This document shows positions 16,966 through 26,625 of a stretch of 64,000 nt of DNA, in pieces. The notes beneath the pieces were generated by a model. It ran no database searches. It had not been told where the DNA came from and saw nothing but the letters and a program-made list of their open reading frames with translations. Numbering within the stretch: the stretch's first letter is position 1; every line of letters starts with the position of its first letter. A program made the translations under genes and the position numbers. Source of the DNA: an uncultured Gemmatimonadales bacterium (GTDB lineage: Bacteria; Gemmatimonadota; Gemmatimonadetes; Longimicrobiales; Gaopeijiaceae); contig CALFPJ010000023.1 in the NCBI GenBank assembly GCA_937919655.1, forward strand, positions 1 to 64,000. The letters run 5' to 3'.

Positions 16966-18309
16966 ATGAAAGTACTCGTGCTCGGCGCCGGCGAGGTGGG
17001 CTTTCACCTAGCCAAGCGCCTCTCAGAAGAGAATCAGGACGTGGTCCTGATTGAGTCCGATCCTGAGCGGGCCGAGTTCGCCTCCGAGCAACTCGACGTG
17101 ATCACCGTGGTGGGCAACGGAGCCTCGCTCCCCACCCTTGAGCAAGCAGGGATCAAAGGCGCGTCCATGCTTCTGGCAGTGACGAGCCAGGACGAGGTCA
17201 ACCTCATCGCATGCATGGCCGCCAAACGTCTCGGTGTGCAATACGCGGTGGCCCGGATCTCCAACCCGGAGTACTACGGCCAGGGTTCGGTGTTCTCCCA
17301 GGAGCAGATGGGGATCGATCTCATGATCAACCCCGAGCGGGAGTGCGCTCGAGAGACGTTCGACCTCCTGCGTAGCGAGATCGCGACAGATGTGGTGCCC
17401 TTCGCGGACGGGCGAGTCCAGCTTGTCGGGCTTCGCATCAAGCCGGGGGCCCCAGTCGCCGGAAAGACCATGACGGAGCTGGCTGAGGACCTGCACGATC
17501 ATCATTACGCGACCGTCGCGATCGTCAGGGACGGCGTGACCTATATCCCCCGCTCAGACTCGAGGATCCAGGACGGGGACCAAGTCTATCTGCTTTCCCC
17601 GACCGATGAGATTCAAGACATCGCTCCGCTCGCAGGCTACCAGCACGTTCCTTTGCGTCGCGTGATGATTGCCGGCGGCAGCGCCGAGGGAGCGTATCTC
17701 GCTGAGATCCTACACGAGCACCACATCGAGTGCACGATTTTTGAGCGAGATCGCCGCCGGTGTGTCGAGCTGGCTGAGCGCCTGCCCCACACGCTGGTGT
17801 TGCACGGAGATGCGACCGACCTCGAGCTGCTGGAAATGGAGGGCGTAGCCGGAATCGACGGATTCGTGGCGGCCACGAACTACGACGAGACCAATCTACT
17901 CTCGAGCCTGCTCGCCAAGTCCGCTGGAGCCAAGAAAGTGGTCAGCCTCGTACACAAGTTCGAATACCTCCGACTTGTGCCGCGTGTGGGAGTCGACGCG
18001 TCGGTGTCGCCTCGCATGTCCACCGTCAACGCGATCTTGCGTTATGTGCGGCGCGGCCGCGTCGTCACTGTCGCTGGCCTCACCGGCACGGACGCCGAGG
18101 CGATCGAATTCACGGTCGAGGCTGGAGACGCGATCGAAGGCAAGGCACTGCGGGATGTACATTTCCCCAAGGATGCGGTGGTGGGCACCATCATTCGCGG
18201 CGATCAGATCCTTCTCCCTCGCGGCATGGACCAGATCCTCGCGGGCGACGACGTGATCGTTTTCGCGCTTCCGCATGCGGTTGCTGAGGTCGGAAACCTG
18301 TTCGACTGA
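16966..18309 (+). CDS. trkA: Trk potassium uptake regulatory subunit TrkA
   Basis: The 447-residue peripheral protein has two RCK (TrkA-N plus TrkA-C) units. The first Rossmann fold starts MKVLVLGAGEVGFHLAKRL with NAD-binding GAGEVG and acidic LIESDPERAEF. The second starts about residue 228 with RVMIAGGSAEGAYLAEIL. TrkA-C domains lie near residues 140-220 and 365-447. It gates the TrkH channel in response to nucleotide. The ATG at 16966 places the Rossmann strand at the N-terminus, unlike the longer frame start. Its TGA overlaps the trkH ATG (TGATG). Confidence 0.95.
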   Translation: MKVLVLGAGEVGFHLAKRLSEENQDVVLIESDPERAEFASEQLDVITVVGNGASLPTLEQAGIKGASMLLAVTSQDEVNLIACMAAKRLGVQYAVARISNPEYYGQGSVFSQEQMGIDLMINPERECARETFDLLRSEIATDVVPFADGRVQLVGLRIKPGAPVAGKTMTELAEDLHDHHYATVAIVRDGVTYIPRSDSRIQDGDQVYLLSPTDEIQDIAPLAGYQHVPLRRVMIAGGSAEGAYLAEILHEHHIECTIFERDRRRCVELAERLPHTLVLHGDATDLELLEMEGVAGIDGFVAATNYDETNLLSSLLAKSAGAKKVVSLVHKFEYLRLVPRVGVDASVSPRMSTVNAILRYVRRGRVVTVAGLTGTDAEAIEFTVEAGDAIEGKALRDVHFPKDAVVGTIIRGDQILLPRGMDQILAGDDVIVFALPHAVAEVGNLFD

Positions 18310-19766
18310 TGTCACTTCGACGCGTCGCTAACGTCGTAGCGCTACTGCAGATCTTCGTGGCGCTGTCCATGCTTATGGCCGCTGGCGTGGCGTTCCTATA
18401 CGGGGAGGGTGACTTTCGGGGCATCCTGTTCGCCTCCATCATCACCTTCTTTGCCAACGGCCTGATCTATCGTGTAACGATGTTCGAGGGTGACCTCACA
18501 TCCAGGGATGGATTCGCGATCGTCACGATGGCATGGACCGCCACCGCAGCGTTTGGCGCCCTGCCCTATCTGATGACGGGTGCTCTGGCATCTCCCATGG
18601 CCGCGTTCTTTGAGGCGATGTCGGGCTTCACCACCACGGGTGCGTCAGTCTTCACGGACATCGAGGCGCTGCCGCACGGCGTGCTTTTCTGGCGTTCTCT
18701 CACGCATTGGCTGGGCGGCATGGGTATCATCGTCCTGGTGATCGCCGTGCTACCCTTCCTGGGCGTAGGCGGCATGCAGCTCTTCAAGGCCGAGGTGCCC
18801 GGCCTGACCCCAGAGAGACTCCGTCCCCGGATCACTCAGACCGCCAAGCTGCTCTGGCTTGTCTACTTGGGCCTGACCGCCGCGGAGACCGTGTTGTACA
18901 TGTTTGGCGGCATGTCTCTGTTCGATGCCGTAAACCACAGCTTCGCCACGCTTGCCACGGGTGGCTTCAGCACGAAGAACGCGTCGATCGCCAGTTTTGA
19001 CTCCGCGTATATCCATTGGGTCACCATCGTCTTCATGTACCTGGCCGGCGTCAATTTCTCGCTGCACTTCCGCGCTGCCATGGGCCGACCTCTGTATTTC
19101 AAGGACCAAGAGTGGCGCTTCTTCACCTACGTCGTGGTGCTCTCCGGGCTTGCAATCGCAGTATTGAATCTTACGTCAGGTAGTTACAGCGCCTTCGAGC
19201 CCGCGCTTCGAGACGCCCTCTTCCAGGCAACATCGATCGTGACCACGACGGGCTTTGTCAGCGCCGACTACGAGCTCTGGGTGCCGGGTTCACAGATGAT
19301 TCTGTTCGCGCTCTTCTTCGTGGGTGGGATGGCCGGCTCGACCGGAGGTGGCATCAAGACCATCCGAGTCATGCTCTTGCTCAAGCAGACCGCGAACGAG
19401 ATCCGTCGTCACCTGCATCCGAAGGCCGTGCTGCTAACCCGAGTAGGCACCAAGGCTGTAAAACAGGAAGTTCTCGCCAACGTCACCGGCTTCGTGATCC
19501 TGTACCTCTTGCTCTGCTTGGCGGGCGCCGTGGTCCTCGGCTTCATGGGCCTCGACCTGCCAACTGCGCTCGGCGCGAGTATTTCTAGCGTCGGTAACGT
19601 CGGTCCGGCGTTCGGGGCCGTTGGCCCGACGGACAACTACGGCTGGATGTCCGGGCCCGCGCTGGGACTCCTGTCCTTCTTCATGCTTGTCGGCCGGCTA
19701 GAGATCTTCACGGTACTGTTGCTCTTCCACCCAGAGACTTGGCGGGCCCGCCGCTCGTTTCACTAG
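18309..19766 (+). CDS. trkH: Trk potassium transporter membrane subunit TrkH
   Basis: The 485-residue membrane protein has four M1-P-M2 repeats with selectivity-filter-like loops: MSGFTTTGASVF, FATLATGGFSTKN, TSIVTTTGFVSADY and SSVGNVGPAFGAVG. These provide the glycine filter residues of the K+ path. It forms the pore across the inner membrane and pairs with TrkA, whose gene overlaps its start by one base. It ends 52 bp from the convergent upp gene. Confidence 0.95.
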   Translation: MSLRRVANVVALLQIFVALSMLMAAGVAFLYGEGDFRGILFASIITFFANGLIYRVTMFEGDLTSRDGFAIVTMAWTATAAFGALPYLMTGALASPMAAFFEAMSGFTTTGASVFTDIEALPHGVLFWRSLTHWLGGMGIIVLVIAVLPFLGVGGMQLFKAEVPGLTPERLRPRITQTAKLLWLVYLGLTAAETVLYMFGGMSLFDAVNHSFATLATGGFSTKNASIASFDSAYIHWVTIVFMYLAGVNFSLHFRAAMGRPLYFKDQEWRFFTYVVVLSGLAIAVLNLTSGSYSAFEPALRDALFQATSIVTTTGFVSADYELWVPGSQMILFALFFVGGMAGSTGGGIKTIRVMLLLKQTANEIRRHLHPKAVLLTRVGTKAVKQEVLANVTGFVILYLLLCLAGAVVLGFMGLDLPTALGASISSVGNVGPAFGAVGPTDNYGWMSGPALGLLSFFMLVGRLEIFTVLLLFHPETWRARRSFH

Positions 19767-19818
19767 GTGCCCATCGCCCGAGCCCGCAACTTCTGGTGTG
19801 CGCTTCCCTGCTGAACCG

Positions 19819-20463
19819 CTACTTCGTCCCGAAGAGCCGGTCCCCGGCGTCGCCCAGGCCTGGAACGATGTAGCCCACCTCGTTCAGTTGGCGATCTAAC
19901 ACCGCGGCGAACAGCTGTACATCTGGATGCGCCGCGTAGAGCGCGCGCACGCCTTCGGGAGCCGCAACGATACACATCACGGAGATCCGGAGCGCGCCGC
20001 GGCGTTTGAGCCCGGCAATCACGGCCGCAGCCGACCCCCCGGTCGCGAGCATCGGGTCCACAACCATGAACCGCCGCGAAGCAGTATCTGCCGGCACCTT
20101 GAAGTAATACTCGTCCGGCTCGAGAGACTTCTCGTCGCGTGCCATGCCTACGTGCCCTACCCGAGCGCTCGGCATCAGACGCAGAACCCCCTCTACCATG
20201 CCCAGTCCCGCGCGCAGCACCGGGACAATGACCATCTTTTTCCCGGAGATGCGGCTGCCACGCATGGTCTCCATCGGCGTCTGCACCTCGACCGTCTCTT
20301 CTTCGAGGTCGCGCGTGGCCTCATAGGCCATGAGGGTAGTGATTTCGTCAGTCAGTTCGCGAAAGAGCTTCTTTGGCGTATCGACCGAGCGCAGCAATCC
20401 TAGCTTGTGGCGTATGAGCGGATGGTCGACGACAGTGAGGTTTGGATGGTCGTTCGTAGTCAT
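19819..20463 (-). CDS. upp: Uracil phosphoribosyltransferase
   Basis: The 214-residue product matches Upp in full length. [12 protein letters not shown] is near the N-terminus, [15 protein letters not shown] is typical, and [17 protein letters not shown] is the PRPP-binding loop. The C-terminal [18 protein letters not shown] closes the uracil pocket. The enzyme converts uracil and PRPP to UMP (salvage). It is the last gene of the M50-scpA-scpB-rluB-upp series, ten bases after rluB. Confidence 0.96.
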   Translation of the reverse strand: MTTNDHPNLTVVDHPLIRHKLGLLRSVDTPKKLFRELTDEITTLMAYEATRDLEEETVEVQTPMETMRGSRISGKKMVIVPVLRAGLGMVEGVLRLMPSARVGHVGMARDEKSLEPDEYYFKVPADTASRRFMVVDPMLATGGSAAAVIAGLKRRGALRISVMCIVAAPEGVRALYAAHPDVQLFAAVLDRQLNEVGYIVPGLGDAGDRLFGTK

Positions 20464-20473
20464 CTAGGCACCC

Positions 20474-21202
20474 CTATTTGCGGTCGGTCAGCCCCATCAA
20501 GCTCTGTACTTCATGGGGCGCGAGATCGCGCCATTCCCCGGCGGAAAGTGCGCCGAGGGTCACCCGTCCGAACCGAAGCCGAACCAGGCGCTGCACGCCA
20601 AAGCCGACGGTAAGGATCATCCGCCGTACTTCGCGTTTTCTTCCTTCTGTCATCACCAAACGAAGGATCGTCTGAAGCGGGCCGCGATCCACGAGCTTGA
20701 TCAACTTGGGACGGGCGAGACCATCTTCCAACTCCACACCCTTCCGCAAAATCCAGATCACGTCGTCTGACATCTCACCCGCGACGGTCACTTGGTACTC
20801 CCTCTCGACTTCGCGACTTGGATGTTGGAGCCCATGCGCCGCATCACCGTCGTTGGTCATGAGCAGAAGTCCTTCAGTCGGTCGGTCTAGGCGCCCGACG
20901 TACTTGAGCTCAGCAAACTCCTCGGGAAGAACGTCGTAGACCGTCCGGTCCCCGTGAGGGTCCGAACGAGTCGTGAGGACACCGACGGGTTTATGAAACG
21001 CGATCCAGCGTATTTCGCCAAAGACCACGTTGACGCCATCGAGCGCGACGACGTCCACACCGGGTACCACACGTGTCCCCAACTCTGAGGCGACCCTACC
21101 GTTGACCGATACGCGGCCAGCAGCCATGAGCCGTTCGGCCTCTCTACGAGATGCCGCCCCTGCCCGGGACAAATACTTCTGAAGGCGGATTTCCTCAGCC
21201 AT
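20474..21202 (-). CDS. rluB: Ribosomal large-subunit pseudouridine synthase, RluB/RsuA family
   Basis: The 242-residue product has an S4 RNA-binding domain at residues 4-60 (IRLQKYLSRAGAASRREAER) and a pseudouridine synthase domain. The catalytic Asp is in KYVGRLDRPTEGLLLMTNDG. RKREVRRMILTVGFGVQRLVR is a late family motif. RluB makes pseudouridine 2605 in 23S rRNA; RluE/F or RsuA are alternatives, though the genomic position after scpB favours RluB. The ATG at 21202 overlaps the scpB end by 8 bp. Confidence 0.92.
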   Translation of the reverse strand: MAEEIRLQKYLSRAGAASRREAERLMAAGRVSVNGRVASELGTRVVPGVDVVALDGVNVVFGEIRWIAFHKPVGVLTTRSDPHGDRTVYDVLPEEFAELKYVGRLDRPTEGLLLMTNDGDAAHGLQHPSREVEREYQVTVAGEMSDDVIWILRKGVELEDGLARPKLIKLVDRGPLQTILRLVMTEGRKREVRRMILTVGFGVQRLVRLRFGRVTLGALSAGEWRDLAPHEVQSLMGLTDRK

Positions 21203-22406
21203 TGAACGTGTCAGGCGAGGCGTCGAAGGCACGCTCCGTGACATCTTCGTCCGGATCGTCTTCCTCTGGACTAGGCACATCCTCCGTGAAGCCGGAGGTG
21301 GAGTCCGGGGCGGGTTCAGCCTCGCCTTCCGAGGGGTCGCTCACACCCTCATCGCCAGCGACCTCGTCACCGGGGTCAGCCGCGTCCGAAGCGACATCGA
21401 GCGGGGCGGCCGCGCGCTCGGCGGCATCCTCTTCTGAGCCAACCTCGTCCTCGGCGACACCCTCGTCCTCAGCGGTATCCTCGTCCGACTCAGCCTCGTC
21501 CGCAGAGGTGTCCTCGCCTGACTTATTCTCGTCCTCTGCGACATCCTCGTCGGAGTCGTCGGAGTCGTCGGAGTCGTCCGAGTCGTCCGAGTCGTCCGAG
21601 TCGTCGGAGTCGCCGGAGTCGTCGTCCTCTTCATTCTCGCCCTCGCCGGCGTCGTCCCACTGGACCTCGTTTCGGATCGCCGCGTCATGGTCTCCCACCC
21701 CGATCTCCGAGCGTTCCTGGGCCTCGTCTTCCATCCCAATCCCAGAGCCGTCCGGGGTCTGGTCCCCAGCCGCAGGGTCGGTCCCGTCCGCTTCGGCGGC
21801 CGGAGCCCCTTCCCCCAGCGCCAAAGTCTCCTGAGGGTCGGGCACGCCGAGGCCATCCGGAGCTTCTGGATCCAAGGGGATCCGGTCTCGGAGAATGATC
21901 GGGAGTTCTTCAGGTCGCGGCAGCGCTTCGAGCGACTTGAACCCGAAGTGCTCGAGAAAATGGCGTGTTGTCCCATACAACAAGGGACGGCCCAGGCCTT
22001 CCGCGCGCCCAACAACGTCGATCAGACGACGCTCCTGGAGCGTGCGGATGACTCCAGATGCACTCACCCCCCGGATGTACTCGATCTCGAGTCGACCGAT
22101 CGGCTGCCGATAGGCAATGATGGCCAGCGTCTCGAGCGACGGTCCAGACACTCGGGTCGAGCGCGGCACGTTGTCGAACCGCTCCAGATAGGGCGCGAAC
22201 TGCGGCCGAGTCAGAAGTTGGTAGCCTTCGGCCATCTCCACGAGCTGGAACGCCCGCTGCGAGTCGTCATATTCGGCCTGGAGCTGCTCGAGTGCCTCCT
22301 CAACCCGATCCTCGTCGAGCTGCTCATCAGCCCGTGCGATCTCATCGGTAGTGAGGGGAGAGTCCGAGGCGAATAGCACCGCTTCTACGATCTGAGAGGC
22401 GTTCAA
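21195..22406 (-). CDS. scpB: Segregation and condensation protein B with long acidic tail
   Basis: The first 190 residues are normal ScpB: two winged-helix domains with VEAVLFASDSPLTTDEIA, SLETLAIIAYRQPIGRLEIE and the closing ATGFL-type segment RHFLEHFGFKSLEALP. ScpB dimerises and binds ScpA to form the kleisin complex of Smc. Here the protein continues for about 200 residues of low-complexity acid (runs of DSD, then ED-rich sequence) with no hydrophobic core, encoded in part by a 9-bp minisatellite. Usual ScpB is about 190-240 residues, so the tail is exceptional. The start is TTG at 22406, overlapping the scpA stop as TTGA. Confidence 0.93.
   Translation of the reverse strand: MNASQIVEAVLFASDSPLTTDEIARADEQLDEDRVEEALEQLQAEYDDSQRAFQLVEMAEGYQLLTRPQFAPYLERFDNVPRSTRVSGPSLETLAIIAYRQPIGRLEIEYIRGVSASGVIRTLQERRLIDVVGRAEGLGRPLLYGTTRHFLEHFGFKSLEALPRPEELPIILRDRIPLDPEAPDGLGVPDPQETLALGEGAPAAEADGTDPAAGDQTPDGSGIGMEDEAQERSEIGVGDHDAAIRNEVQWDDAGEGENEEDDDSGDSDDSDDSDDSDDSDDSDDSDEDVAEDENKSGEDTSADEAESDEDTAEDEGVAEDEVGSEEDAAERAAAPLDVASDAADPGDEVAGDEGVSDPSEGEAEPAPDSTSGFTEDVPSPEEDDPDEDVTERAFDASPDTFNG
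21549..21620. repeat. 9-bp minisatellite inside scpB
   Basis: Eight tandem units of GTCGGAGTC or GTCCGAGTC (last one GCCGGAGTC) lie in frame, encoding DSD repeated on the minus strand. Units 1-3, 7 and 4-6 form two sequence classes, as expected from unit-level duplication. Length variation between strains would change the tail by multiples of three residues without breaking the frame. Confidence 0.9.
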
Positions 22407-23284
22407 GCGTCGACTCCTTGGTCGGCGTCGGAATGGAGTTCAGCTGCTTCGTCCGCCAGGGCTGCGACCGAGTTGTTCGTCACGGTTTCATCCTGTTCAT
22501 TGGAATCATCTTCAGGGTACGGCTCGGCTTCAGCTTGATCGTTGCGGCGGTAGATCCACAAATCCGAAAACGGTCGTGTCTGACGCAAGAACAAAATTCG
22601 CCGGCGCGTGAGTTCGAGACCCGCCAAGAACGTCATGACTCCGTGCATCCGATCGCCGAAATCTGTGACCAATTTGGAGAACTCGACTCGGGATTGGTTG
22701 CGGAGCGTGTCGAGGATCAACGCGACCTTCTCTTGCATGGACACGTTACTGCGGTGGGCGATGCGGTGAAGGCGTTCCCCGGGCACAGGCATCTCGACCA
22801 AGAGGGCGGCAGCGTAGACCTCAGTCCACGTGGTTTCGAGCGGCAAGTCAGAAGTAGCACGCCCTGGCCTGGCCGCAATGAATCCCTTAGCGAAGCGGCG
22901 CGCCTTATCCGCCTCGGCGGCTCGCATGCGCTGAGTAATCTCCCGAATCTGCTCGTACTCCAACAGACGGCGAACGAGCTCCGCCCTGGGGTCGTCCTCA
23001 TCATCTTCCATGGGCCGCGGCAGCAACATCTGGGCCTTGATCCGGATGAGCGTCGCCGCCATTTCCAGGAATTCGCCCGCGCCATCTAGGTCCGTAACCG
23101 CCAGGGTCTTGATCGCGACCAAGAACTGCTTGGTGATCGTGGATATGGGGATATCGAAGATGTCGATATCCTGCGACCGAATGAGGTGCAGCAGAAGATC
23201 CAGAGGGCCCTGGAATCGGTCGAACGCAACTTGCAGAAAGTCCGTTCGCTCCGAAGCCCCGTCCGTGGTCTCTGTGAGATTCAC
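22403..23284 (-). CDS. scpA: Segregation and condensation protein A
   Basis: The 293-residue kleisin contains FQGPLDLLLHLIRSQDIDIF (N-terminal Smc-head contact), LEMAATLIRIKAQMLLPRP, and a winged-helix C-terminal part with VTFLAGLELTRRR-like sequence (GVMTFLAGLELTRRRILFL). It bridges the two Smc heads with ScpB. The GTG at 23284, four bases after the M50 protease stop, is preferred to one at 23326 that would overlap the protease by 38 bp. The last 40 residues are acidic and weakly conserved, foreshadowing the scpB tail. Its stop overlaps the TTG of scpB. Confidence 0.92.
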   Translation of the reverse strand: MNLTETTDGASERTDFLQVAFDRFQGPLDLLLHLIRSQDIDIFDIPISTITKQFLVAIKTLAVTDLDGAGEFLEMAATLIRIKAQMLLPRPMEDDEDDPRAELVRRLLEYEQIREITQRMRAAEADKARRFAKGFIAARPGRATSDLPLETTWTEVYAAALLVEMPVPGERLHRIAHRSNVSMQEKVALILDTLRNQSRVEFSKLVTDFGDRMHGVMTFLAGLELTRRRILFLRQTRPFSDLWIYRRNDQAEAEPYPEDDSNEQDETVTNNSVAALADEAAELHSDADQGVDA

Positions 23285-23288
23285 CGCG

Positions 23289-23942
23289 TCACACCCACAG
23301 GCGGATGAAACCGTCCGCAATTCCACGCAAGAACGTTACTGGCCACATGATGTACGTGAAGGCTCCGGGCAAGAAATAGAAAACACCCATCAGAATCAGA
23401 ATGCCGTATCGACCCATCTCACGGTAGCGGTGGGCGAGTGAGTCCGGAAGCATGCGCGCGACCACATGGGAGCCGTCTAGCGGAGGGATCGGAACCAAAT
23501 TGAAGAACGCCAACACCAAGTTGATGACGATACCGTAGTACACGGTCTCGATGAGCACATCCATGACGCCCCAGAGCGGTCCCACCACGGAACCCAACTT
23601 CACCAATATTCCGACGACTAGTGTGGCGAGGCAGGCCAAAATCAGGTTGGACACGATCCCGGCCATCGATACCCTGATGTCACCCCAAACCGGGTCTCGG
23701 TACTTGGCTGGATTCACCGGAACCGGCTTCGCCCAGCCGAACAAGAAGCTACTCCCGGAGAAATGCAGTGCGAGCGGCACGATCACCGACCCCATGAGAT
23801 CGAGGTGGGAAATCGGGTTCAGCGTAATACGCCCCAACTCGTCTGCGGTGTTGTCCCCCTCCCGTCGCGCCTGCCATGCATGGGCGACTTCGTGGACAAC
23901 AACCGAGAAGATGAGGGCTGCAATAATGGGGATAGCTTCCAT
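23289..23942 (-). CDS. Site-2 protease family (M50) membrane metalloprotease
   Basis: The 217-residue product has the zinc motif HEVAHAW in the first membrane helix (IAALIFSVVVHEVAHAW) and the third ligand in FFNLVPIPPLDGSHV, typical of compact YwhC-type S2P enzymes. About five membrane helices are predicted. Substrates are unknown for this branch. The same pairing with scpA-scpB is common in other bacteria, so it belongs to the operon although its role there is not understood. Confidence 0.93.
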   Translation of the reverse strand: MEAIPIIAALIFSVVVHEVAHAWQARREGDNTADELGRITLNPISHLDLMGSVIVPLALHFSGSSFLFGWAKPVPVNPAKYRDPVWGDIRVSMAGIVSNLILACLATLVVGILVKLGSVVGPLWGVMDVLIETVYYGIVINLVLAFFNLVPIPPLDGSHVVARMLPDSLAHRYREMGRYGILILMGVFYFLPGAFTYIMWPVTFLRGIADGFIRLWV

Positions 23943-24044
23943 AGTCGATTAAGCTAACTCCATCCTACCTGTTGATCCCATCGCCAGTCGTTCCTAGTTT
24001 TGTTGGCTCGTATACAGACGAATGACTAGCGCCCCGAGAGACGC

Positions 24045-24299
24045 ATGCCGAACATCAAAAGTGCGAAGAAGCGAATGGTGCTGAGCGCCCAGGCCAGGCT
24101 CGACAACAGAGCTGAACGCGGGCGCATCCGCACCGCCGTAAAGAAGGTCCGAGCCGCGGAGAACGCTGAGACGGGGGAAGTCCTCCTGCGCGAGGCTGTA
24201 TCTTTGCTGGATCGCGCTGGAACCAAGCGCCTGTACCACCCGAATCGGGTCGCACGGGTAAAGGGCCAACTCGCCCGCCACGTGGGTGCGCTGGCCTAA
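24045..24299 (+). CDS. rpsT: 30S ribosomal protein S20
   Basis: The 84-residue basic helical protein begins MPNIKSAKKRMVLSAQARLD and contains RTAVKKVRAAENAETGE, matching S20 throughout. It binds 16S rRNA early in 30S assembly. It stands alone on the plus strand, divergent from the M50 gene, with a strong terminator after it. In the 102-bp upstream gap TTGATC (23972-23977) and TAGTTT (23995-24000), 17 bases apart, form a possible weak promoter. Confidence 0.97.
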   Translation: MPNIKSAKKRMVLSAQARLDNRAERGRIRTAVKKVRAAENAETGEVLLREAVSLLDRAGTKRLYHPNRVARVKGQLARHVGALA

Positions 24300-24321
24300 C
24301 GTCGTTCCATAGGGAACGAAG

Positions 24322-24359
24322 AAGGACCCGGGCGGCACCAGCCATCCGGGTCCTTTTTG
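24322..24359 (+). terminator. Rho-independent terminator after rpsT
   Basis: AAGGACCCGG and CCGGGTCCTTTTT form a 9-10 bp GC-rich stem around a 14-base loop and end in a run of T on the plus strand. On the opposite strand the stem is followed by CTTCTTC, so it may also weakly stop pyrC transcripts arriving from the right. Confidence 0.88.
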
Positions 24360-24373
24360 TTGTGCCTGCACGG

Positions 24374-25657
24374 TCAGCGTTCCCAGACCAGTGCGCCCCC
24401 CACGATGGTGTACCGTGGGGCGCCCTTCAGCTTCCATCCGTCGAACGGCGTATTGCGGCTCTTGGAGAGGAACGCCGCTGAGTCCACGATCCACTCGGCT
24501 CCCAGGTCCAGCACGGTTACGTCGGCGACGCTGCCTTCGCGAAGCGTCCCGCCCGGCAGACGGAACGCGCGGGCCGGCTGACAGCTCATGCGCTCGACCA
24601 TGGTGGCAAGGTCTATGACGCCTTCCCCCACGACCCGAGTCAGGATCAGTCCCACCGCCGTCTCGAGGCCCACGATGCCATTGGGCGCGTCGGCAAAGGC
24701 CGCTTCCTTTTCGTCGTAGTGATGCGGGGCGTGGTCCGTCGCGATCGTGTCCAGAGACCCGTCCGCCAAGCCGGCCCGCACCGCAGCAACGTCGGCCGCT
24801 GAGCGCAACGGCGGGTTCATCTTGGCTTCAGTCCGGTACCCGTCCACGACCTCGTCCGTGAGCACGAGATGGTGGGGTGAGGCCTCAGCCGTCACATGCA
24901 CACCCCGAGCCTTCGCCTGCCGGATCGCGTCCACACCGAATCGCGTCGACACATGCTGCAAGTGGATATGTCCGCCCGTGAGCTCCGCGAGGAGGATGTC
25001 CCGAATGATATGGATATCTTCAGCAGCGTTGGGCTTCCCTCTCAGGCCGAGTCGGGTCGAGACCAACCCTTCATTCATCTGGCCTTCCATCACAAGGCTG
25101 AGGTCCTCCGGGTGGTCTGCCACCGGAATGCCGAACGTCTGGGCGTATTCCAACGCTAGCCGCATGAGGCCCGAGTTCATGATGGGCGAGCCGTCGTCTG
25201 TGATCGCGACCGCACCGGCGTCTACCATTTCGCCGACCGGGGCCAACCTCTCACCCAGGCGGCCCACAGAGATGCAACCCAACGGGTAAACCCGGGCGGC
25301 GCCGGCGCGCCGGCCCTGCGCAGCGACGAAAGCGACCGCCGCCGGGTCGTCGATGGCTGGATCGGTGTTGGGCATAGCACAAATCGCTGTGAAGCCTCCC
25401 GCCGCCGCCGAGCGAGCTCCGGACGCGATGGTCTCTTTGTGCTCTTGGCCGGGCTCTCTTAGGTGCACGTGGACGTCAATCAGCCCGGGGGTCACCAGCA
25501 ACCCTGAGCAGTCGATCACACGCGCGTCTTCCGCCGCACCTAAATCCTTACCGACACCCACCACGAGACCATCAGCGAGCAGGACATCAAGGGTACCGTC
25601 GAGTTTTTGGCTCGGGTCGAGGACTCGGCCTCCCTTCAAGAGGGTCTTGTCGCTCAT
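24374..25657 (-). CDS. pyrC: Dihydroorotase, class I
   Basis: The 427-residue amidohydrolase has the metal-binding signature [42 protein letters not shown] and the catalytic Asp in [15 protein letters not shown]. It cyclises N-carbamoyl-aspartate to dihydroorotate, step three of UMP synthesis. Class I form, as usual where it follows pyrB. Its ATG overlaps the pyrB stop as ATGA. Confidence 0.96.
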   Translation of the reverse strand: MSDKTLLKGGRVLDPSQKLDGTLDVLLADGLVVGVGKDLGAAEDARVIDCSGLLVTPGLIDVHVHLREPGQEHKETIASGARSAAAGGFTAICAMPNTDPAIDDPAAVAFVAAQGRRAGAARVYPLGCISVGRLGERLAPVGEMVDAGAVAITDDGSPIMNSGLMRLALEYAQTFGIPVADHPEDLSLVMEGQMNEGLVSTRLGLRGKPNAAEDIHIIRDILLAELTGGHIHLQHVSTRFGVDAIRQAKARGVHVTAEASPHHLVLTDEVVDGYRTEAKMNPPLRSAADVAAVRAGLADGSLDTIATDHAPHHYDEKEAAFADAPNGIVGLETAVGLILTRVVGEGVIDLATMVERMSCQPARAFRLPGGTLREGSVADVTVLDLGAEWIVDSAAFLSKSRNTPFDGWKLKGAPRYTIVGGALVWER

Positions 25658-26625
25658 GAATCACCTCCCTGCTTCGCCGCTTCCGCCCGCTCCGGCTGAC
25701 CGCCAGCGAGCAGGTACAGAACGGCCATCCGAACGGCTACACCGTTGGTGACCTGGTTGAGAATGACCGAATGTGGTCCATCGGCGACGTCTGAGTCGAT
25801 CTCCACGCCGCGGTTCATCGGGCCTGGGTGCAAGACCAAGACGTCCTTCTTCACGGCATCCAGGCGAGCTCTGCTCACGCCCCAGATGCGGTTGTATTCT
25901 CGCAGGCTCGGCACATAACCCCCGTGCATGCGCTCAAGCTGGAGGCGAAGCACGTTCAGTACGTCGGCCCACTCCACGGCTTCCTCAACTCGAGCGATGA
26001 CCTTCACACCCAATTCAGCGATCCCCACCGGGAGGAGGGTCGGAGGGCCGCACACAGCCACCTCTGCACCCAACTTGAGCAATCCAAAGATGTTGGAACG
26101 CGCGACGCGGGAGTGGAGGACGTCGCCGACGATGCAAACCTTCAGTCCCGCGATCGGACCACGGTGATCCCGGATCGTGAGCAGGTCGAGCAGCCCCTGG
26201 GTGGGGTGCTCGTGCTGGCCGTCGCCCGCGTTGATGACGCTCGAGGGAATCCGCTCGGCCAAAAACCGGGCCGCCCCAGAGGAGCCATGCCGCATGACCA
26301 CCATGTCGATGCGCATCGCCTCCAGATTGCGGGCGGTGTCCACCAGCGTCTCACCCTTCACCACGGAGGAACCGCTGGAGGAAATGTTGACCGTGTCAGC
26401 GCTTAAGCGTTTCTCGGCGAACTCGAACGAAACCCGCGTACGCGTCGAGGCTTCAAAGAAGAGATTGACGATGGTCTTTCCCCGGAGCACAGGGACCTTC
26501 TTGATCCTTCGCTCTGAGATCTCCTTGAACGGCTCGGCCGTATCAAGGATGGAAAGAATTTGTTCACTAGAGAGATGTTCGAGGCCGATGAGGTCTTTTC
26601 CGAGAGGAGAGACCGACTCGTTCAC
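25654..26625 (-). CDS. pyrB: Aspartate carbamoyltransferase catalytic subunit
   Basis: The 323-residue enzyme shows [19 protein letters not shown] (carbamoyl-phosphate loop), [20 protein letters not shown] and [13 protein letters not shown], all diagnostic of ATCase. It commits carbamoyl phosphate and aspartate to pyrimidine synthesis. No pyrI regulatory subunit gene adjoins. It overlaps both pyrR (upstream) and pyrC (downstream) by 4 bp, so pyrR-pyrB-pyrC is one unit. Confidence 0.97.
   Translation of the reverse strand: MNESVSPLGKDLIGLEHLSSEQILSILDTAEPFKEISERRIKKVPVLRGKTIVNLFFEASTRTRVSFEFAEKRLSADTVNISSSGSSVVKGETLVDTARNLEAMRIDMVVMRHGSSGAARFLAERIPSSVINAGDGQHEHPTQGLLDLLTIRDHRGPIAGLKVCIVGDVLHSRVARSNIFGLLKLGAEVAVCGPPTLLPVGIAELGVKVIARVEEAVEWADVLNVLRLQLERMHGGYVPSLREYNRIWGVSRARLDAVKKDVLVLHPGPMNRGVEIDSDVADGPHSVILNQVTNGVAVRMAVLYLLAGGQPERAEAAKQGGDS

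Noticed and set aside
21151-21834. Serine-rich plus-strand ORF
   Set aside because: It is the complement of the acidic scpB tail; GTC/GAC repeats read as serine on the other strand. No start context or homology.
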